Shown here: one piece after another, positions 59,759 through 64,000 of the stretch
How positions within the stretch are numbered: the first letter of the stretch is position 1
Layout of the letters: each line of letters begins with the position of its first letter
Assembly: GCA_963662155.1 (NCBI GenBank)
Contig: OY759273.1
Location: 1,615,107 to 1,679,106, forward strand
DNA from: Lamellibrachia columna
Lineage: Eukaryota > Annelida > Polychaeta > Sabellida > Siboglinidae
Length of the DNA: 64,000 bases
Reading direction: 5' to 3'
Notes under the pieces: generated by a model
What the model saw: only the letters and a program-made list of their open reading frames with translations
What the model was told of the DNA's origin: nothing
Database searches by the model: none
Position numbers and translations under genes: made by a program

Positions 59759-59875
59759 ATGGCGAAACAAATCACTCAGAAGACGTTTGACGATGTCGTC
59801 TGGGAGAATATCAGTGAGTTTGAGATGGAGACGCAGGTGGCAATTGATGAGGCTGTGCAGCAGTTTGACGCTCAG
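59759..59875 (+). CDS. ARMC6: ARMC6 coding exon 1
   Basis: The ATG is preceded by GGTCAGAC and followed by 38 codons ending Phe-Asp-Ala-Gln at the donor CAG/GTGAGA. Phase 0 joins exon 2, which begins Gly-Val-Asn-Leu. Confidence 0.92.
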
Positions 59876-61147
59876 GTGAGAAGCTCCCTGACAGAACAGT
59901 TATGATTACATTGTGGACCTCATTTATTACAACTTACAAGTATGTGTGATTACAGTCCATTAAAGCCATACTAAGGGAATACTATTGAAATGTCAAACAA
60001 ATCTAACTTGTAATCAATTCTTGAAGAAAAACAATTAGTACTCATTTGTTTGAGTTTTTAAATACCAACCTGTTTCATTATGATAGCGTCATGCTTGATA
60101 ATGAGCTTTATAATGTAGTCACATCGGGATTGTCATGTCGGAATCCCTATGGCAAATTGTTGTATGTTTACAAAATATAAGTTACTTGCCTGCAACAACA
60201 CCAGTTTGTTTATTTGGAGTAAAATTACTTTGAAGTGGTCCTTTTCCAGAAATGGTGAGCTGTTGTTTTAAAGGGGCATACAAGCTGTATATTGCTGGTA
60301 TTATAAACATTTATTATCTAGATTAAAGCAAGTAAATTTGTTAATGTAACTTCAAGATTGCAATTGTAGTTGAAGTAAGATATGTTGTTTGATTAACTTG
60401 GTTAATAATAATTACATCAGTAATAAAGCCAGTCAACAGTTGCATGGCTTCTTATGACAAGAGGATTCGATGTTTGTCTTCAGGGAGTGAATCTAGGAAA
60501 CATTGTCAAGGATGTGCAGACATACAGCAGATCAGGAAATGAGGAAGAAACCAAGCAGCCAGTGGTGAAAGCTGTAGAGAATCTGGCTGATGTCGTAGAT
60601 GCTAACTCACCAGACCCAGAGAAGCTGCACGCCTGTTTCGAGAGGCTAAAATCTGAGTGCTCGGTGAGCTTAGCACACAGATGTCTTGCAGGCTCAAACA
60701 ATGCGTATACAATCCTGATTAGGGCATTCGAGAAATTCCGTGGGACGCCCAACATTTTAGTGCAAATTGTGGACCTGCTGTGTACCCTGTGTGACGGCCA
60801 ACCGGACGTGTTGGACAACAGGGGAATTGGGCTGTTCCTAGACACTCTTGAGCAGTACAGAGACGATGCTACATTGGTGGCGAAGACAGTGAAATTGATC
60901 CGTCTCACTTGCGTCATGCACGAGATGAACAGACAGAGTTACGTCAAGAGCGACTTGATTCCGCAGTTGATCACGGCACTCGAGACACACAGACTTAATG
61001 TACAAGTCGTTAAGGAGGTGTGTCATGCTCTCAGGGTATTGACATTGGATGACGACATCCGTGTGCCATTCGGCATGGCACATCAGCACGCCATGGCGAT
61101 TGTGACACATGCCAATGCATTGCATAAGATTCTCAACATATGTGCAG
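59759..61147 (+). CDS. ARMC6: ARMC6 (armadillo repeat-containing protein 6), first two coding exons
   Basis: Exon 1 is 59759-59875 (39 codons, [20 protein letters not shown], donor GTGAGAAG). Exon 2 is 60484-61147 (221 codons plus one base, acceptor TTGTCTTCAG, donor GTAATACA). The N-terminal ITQxTFDxVVxENIxEF and [11 protein letters not shown] are characteristic of ARMC6. The remainder forms armadillo-type helical repeats ([50 protein letters not shown]). ARMC6 is a conserved cytosolic protein of poorly known function. The gene continues off the right edge: the next phase-1 exon was not found before 64000. A hAT element lies in the intron after exon 2. Frames are clean and the gene appears functional. 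Confidence 0.93.
59876..60483 (+). other. ARMC6 intron 1
   Basis: 608 bp, AT-rich, GT-AG, with nothing else recognised. Confidence 0.85.
60484..61147 (+). CDS. ARMC6: ARMC6 coding exon 2
   Basis: 664 bp beginning GGAGTGAATCTAGG and ending after Cys-Ala plus one base at GCAG/GTAATA. It holds the armadillo repeats up to the segment [14 protein letters not shown]. Confidence 0.93.
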
Positions 61148-61905
61148 GTAATACAATTTGTCTCCTATTACAGTAGCATTCCATTCAGGGTTTGGTTTCT
61201 TCCGGGATGCCCGGAAGAAAGGGGTTTCTTCCACTTTCTTCCGGGAAAAACTGGAAGAAATCAGAAGAAAGTTGAAGATACCGAAAAACATTACAAGTCT
61301 TATTTATTATGTGGGATGGAGTTACAATATTACAAACCATGTTGTTATATCAATATCACTAGCTTAAAATTATTTATAAGGATTTTTTAGGTACTTAAAT
61401 TTTTTTCCAGAAGAAACTGGAAGAACTGTTCAAGGTACTGCCCTAGAGGATCTCTCTAAATAATGATTACAACAATGGTGGGTACTGATGTTAAGAACCA
61501 ACCTTAATCTTTATTATAACATTTAATATATTACGCTCTGACAATCGACCAGTTCCAGCCAAGCTTACCACACCTATCAGCAACTCACCAGCTTACCCTG
61601 CCCTTGGCTGAGAGGGAAAATCCTCCTCAGTCTACACCACTGCCTGCCCTCAACTTCCCTCTCTGACTGCAGCTTCTCTGTCTTTCTCCCTGTCTACAAC
61701 ACTATATAACATCCAAGCCTGGCTCACCAAACACTCACTAGCCAGTCATTATCTCTCACATTCCAGCCTTCTAGTTTGAACAGATCAACTAACACCACAT
61801 GTTTCTCAAGAGGCAACAGTCCCTGGGTAATTAGTTAACACTTACACTTATCAATCTGGTGACATTGGATGGTGGTTCGTATCTAACACATCCCAGAACT
61901 AACAC
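61148..61905. other. ARMC6 intron, CTTCCGGGA-rich repeat relic
   Basis: Around 61185-61270 the motif TTTCTTCCGGGA recurs in both orientations, with a related CCAGAAGAAACTGGAAGAA at about 61408. This suggests the end of an unidentified transposon. No exon was recognised. Confidence 0.4.
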
Positions 61906-62258
61906 CAGGGTTGTTTGATTTAAATCATTTGATTTAAATCATTGATTTAAATCATGATTTAAATCGCTCCAAAAAAATATAAAAAATCATTGATTTATTA
62001 ATTTTTTTACTTCCTGTTTTTTTTAATTGCTGATTTATATGAATTTAGCACAAATAATTGTTTTCAAGCATCGAGATCAACAAAGTTTTGTGTTTTTTAA
62101 TGCAAAAGCACAAAGTGCGCACACTTGTGTAGCTGTATTAACACCAAATAACCTGATAATCAAATATTTTATGACATTGTGTATACCAGATTTCAAAAAA
62201 AAAAAAAAAATAAAAAAAAATAAAAAATAAATAAAAAAAAATGATTTTTTCAACCCTG
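61906..62258. mobile_element. hAT-type MITE, 353 bp, with 8-bp target duplication
   Basis: The ends are CAGGGTTG and CAACCCTG, flanked on both sides by ACTAACAC (61898-61905 and 62259-62266). The left subterminal part has repeated TTTAAATCA palindromes. The right part is A-rich. Confidence 0.92.
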
Positions 62259-63329
62259 ACTAACACCCCAGCACTGCCACTGGCAGGATACTTAAACCAT
62301 GTAGTTAGATATAATAAGTATAACTTATATCAGACTGATGACATAATTATATTATAAAACTAATGTGGTAACAATTATACTATAATTAGCCCTACCGCAT
62401 CATCCACCCACTCAACTAAAATTCGTCCTTGAACTTGAATATAATTATTGCAAATAGCAAGTACTAATGCTCCACAAAATATGACAAGCACATAACATAA
62501 CCACAACAAGTCTAAGCATCTGGTGATCAGTCAAACACTAGACCTGTATAAAATATATCAATAGCTTTGTGTAAATTATGCACACATTCATAATCCAGAA
62601 TGTTCAAAAATAAATGTCTCTCTATACACCATGCCATGTATGTGTGTCAAAGCACACACAGAAATGTTCTCACATCTCCCTAAGTGGGAGGACAGTTCAT
62701 CATTAAAAACACAGTGCTATAGATTATGCAGCAAATAGAAGGTGTCCATTTTGGCCATATATAATATTCATAAATGAGAATAAGTAGAATAAGAAGAATA
62801 AACTGAACAATTATTATTTAAGTCCTGGATTAGAGACATTTTTCAAAACATTAGAAATCAGCAGTGTGACCATGCATGTAAGTTTAATGATTGTTTACAG
62901 AAGGTAAAGTAGAGTACAGAAATGAATATATGCCTCACTTAGATTACGTATCCTGCCTTCTCTGTGTTTTCCCGGGTACTCTCGGACCCCTCTATCTATG
63001 CATTATTCCTTCTCTTCGGTGCATTTCATTTTCTCTATACGTCATGTCACACATACTTTAAACTAACACTTTCTACAAGGTCGCATCTCCCTGTCTAATC
63101 CTGTCGTCTAACAGTGTCTCCCTTGTCATCTTTATACATTATCTACAGACATCATTTACGAACATTCATACCAATATTTTTTCTTTATTTTCTACTTTAC
63201 TGCCTCAGGTCCATCATTGGCACAGTCTGCTATATGCATCCATATAACCTCCATTTGTCACGTCTGCCTCTGTGTCCTGCTTCAGCCCTTGCCACTGTAT
63301 ACTGTGGCTGCTGCAGATTGTGAATCTCT
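62259..63329. other. ARMC6 intron, no gene recognised
   Basis: AT-rich DNA without exon signatures that I can support. Confidence 0.5.
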
Positions 63330-63695
63330 CACACTGCATCTCTTGTGGTCACATCTCTCGTGCTGCATCTCTCGCACCACATTTCTGGCGTCACATCCCT
63401 CGTGTCGCCTTTCTCGCTTTGCATCTCTTGCAGTTGCATCTCTTGCATCTCTCGTGTAGCTTCTGGGGCATCGCATCTCTGGTGTTGCATCTCTCATGCT
63501 GCATCTCTCATGTCGCATTTCTCGTGTCACCTCTTGCTTTGCATCACTTGCAGTCACATTGCTTTTGCTGCATCTCTCCCACCGCATCTCTCGTGTTGCA
63601 TCTTGGGCATCGCATCTCTGGCATTGCATCTCTTGTGCTGCATCTCTCGCATCGCTGTCACATTTCCTGCATGCCTTCATTTCCTGCAGTTAGAT
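63330..63695. repeat. Degenerate minisatellite with GCATCTCTCGTGTT core
   Basis: Units of about 15-18 bp (GCATCTCTCGTGTT, GCATCTCTGGCATT, GTCACATCTCTCG) are repeated some twenty times with variation. They keep several frames open by chance. Confidence 0.8.
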
Positions 63696-64000
63696 TTCCT
63701 GCAGTCCCTTGTTGCAGGCTTGGGCTGGTTGTTAGCTGTGGTTCAGCTGGCTGGACTGCACGTCAGTTTATTTTACCCATACACTATAACATTTTGACTC
63801 AAGATAACACCCAAATTTGAAATAAAACAAAACTAATTCATAACCAGATAATTTGTTTAATTCCCTTACCCGGATTCTCCACCAGGGGGAGTTGTAGGGA
63901 GGCAGGAGTGATTGGAGTAGCTGGTGTGCAATCAGGCAGTGTCCTAACTGGGCAGGGAGTCTCAGATAGGTTTATGGTAGTTGAGGTTTATTGTTAGTTG

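Overview
The window is animal (metazoan) genomic DNA. It holds spliced host genes, AT-rich introns, many LINE fragments, several large satellites and at least two short hAT-type elements. A marine invertebrate is a reasonable guess, but the sequence does not fix the species. Two host genes are recognisable. A facilitated glucose transporter (SLC2A/GLUT type) lies on the minus strand. Nine of its exons are scattered from 34521 down to 3610, and every exon-exon phase is compatible. The first two exons of ARMC6 lie on the plus strand at 59759-61147; the gene runs off the right edge. | The centre of interest is an integrated Polinton/Maverick (adintovirus-like) element at 4408-19176. It is bounded by terminal inverted repeats that start 5'-AG. 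It sits in one intron of the glucose transporter, 98 bp from an exon and antisense to the host gene. From left to right it carries: a minus-strand ORF with 23-residue repeats; a NADAR (YbiA-like) gene; an RPA70-type zinc-ribbon/OB-fold ssDNA-binding protein behind a TATA box; a set of small acidic, probably spliced early ORFs with a segmental duplication and a long TA palindrome; protein-primed type DNA polymerase B; an FtsK/HerA-type packaging ATPase; a conserved Polinton protein; a two-helix membrane protein; an integrase with a chromodomain; a small membrane protein; penton; a pVI/pX-like core protein; major capsid protein; and an adenain-like protease. Nonsense codons, frameshifts or deletions break the NADAR gene, PolB, the conserved protein, the integrase, the major capsid gene and the protease. 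The RPA-like, ATPase, penton and core genes are still open. The copy is therefore a fossil and not an active virus. | To the right of the transporter gene (about 35-58 kb) the window is mostly repeats: a CR1/L2-like LINE, a Ty3/Gypsy pol fragment, at least five copies of one jockey/CR1-like LINE family (one in the transporter introns), a 3.9-kb LINE with a nearly intact RT ORF, and tandem arrays with units of 12, 24, 30, 32, 40, 50 and 111 bp. The right end holds two hAT MITEs with perfect 8-bp target duplications, on either side of the ARMC6 exons. | The most novel combination is a Polinton that encodes both a NADAR ADP-ribose-handling enzyme and an RPA-like ssDNA-binding protein next to a spliced early region.
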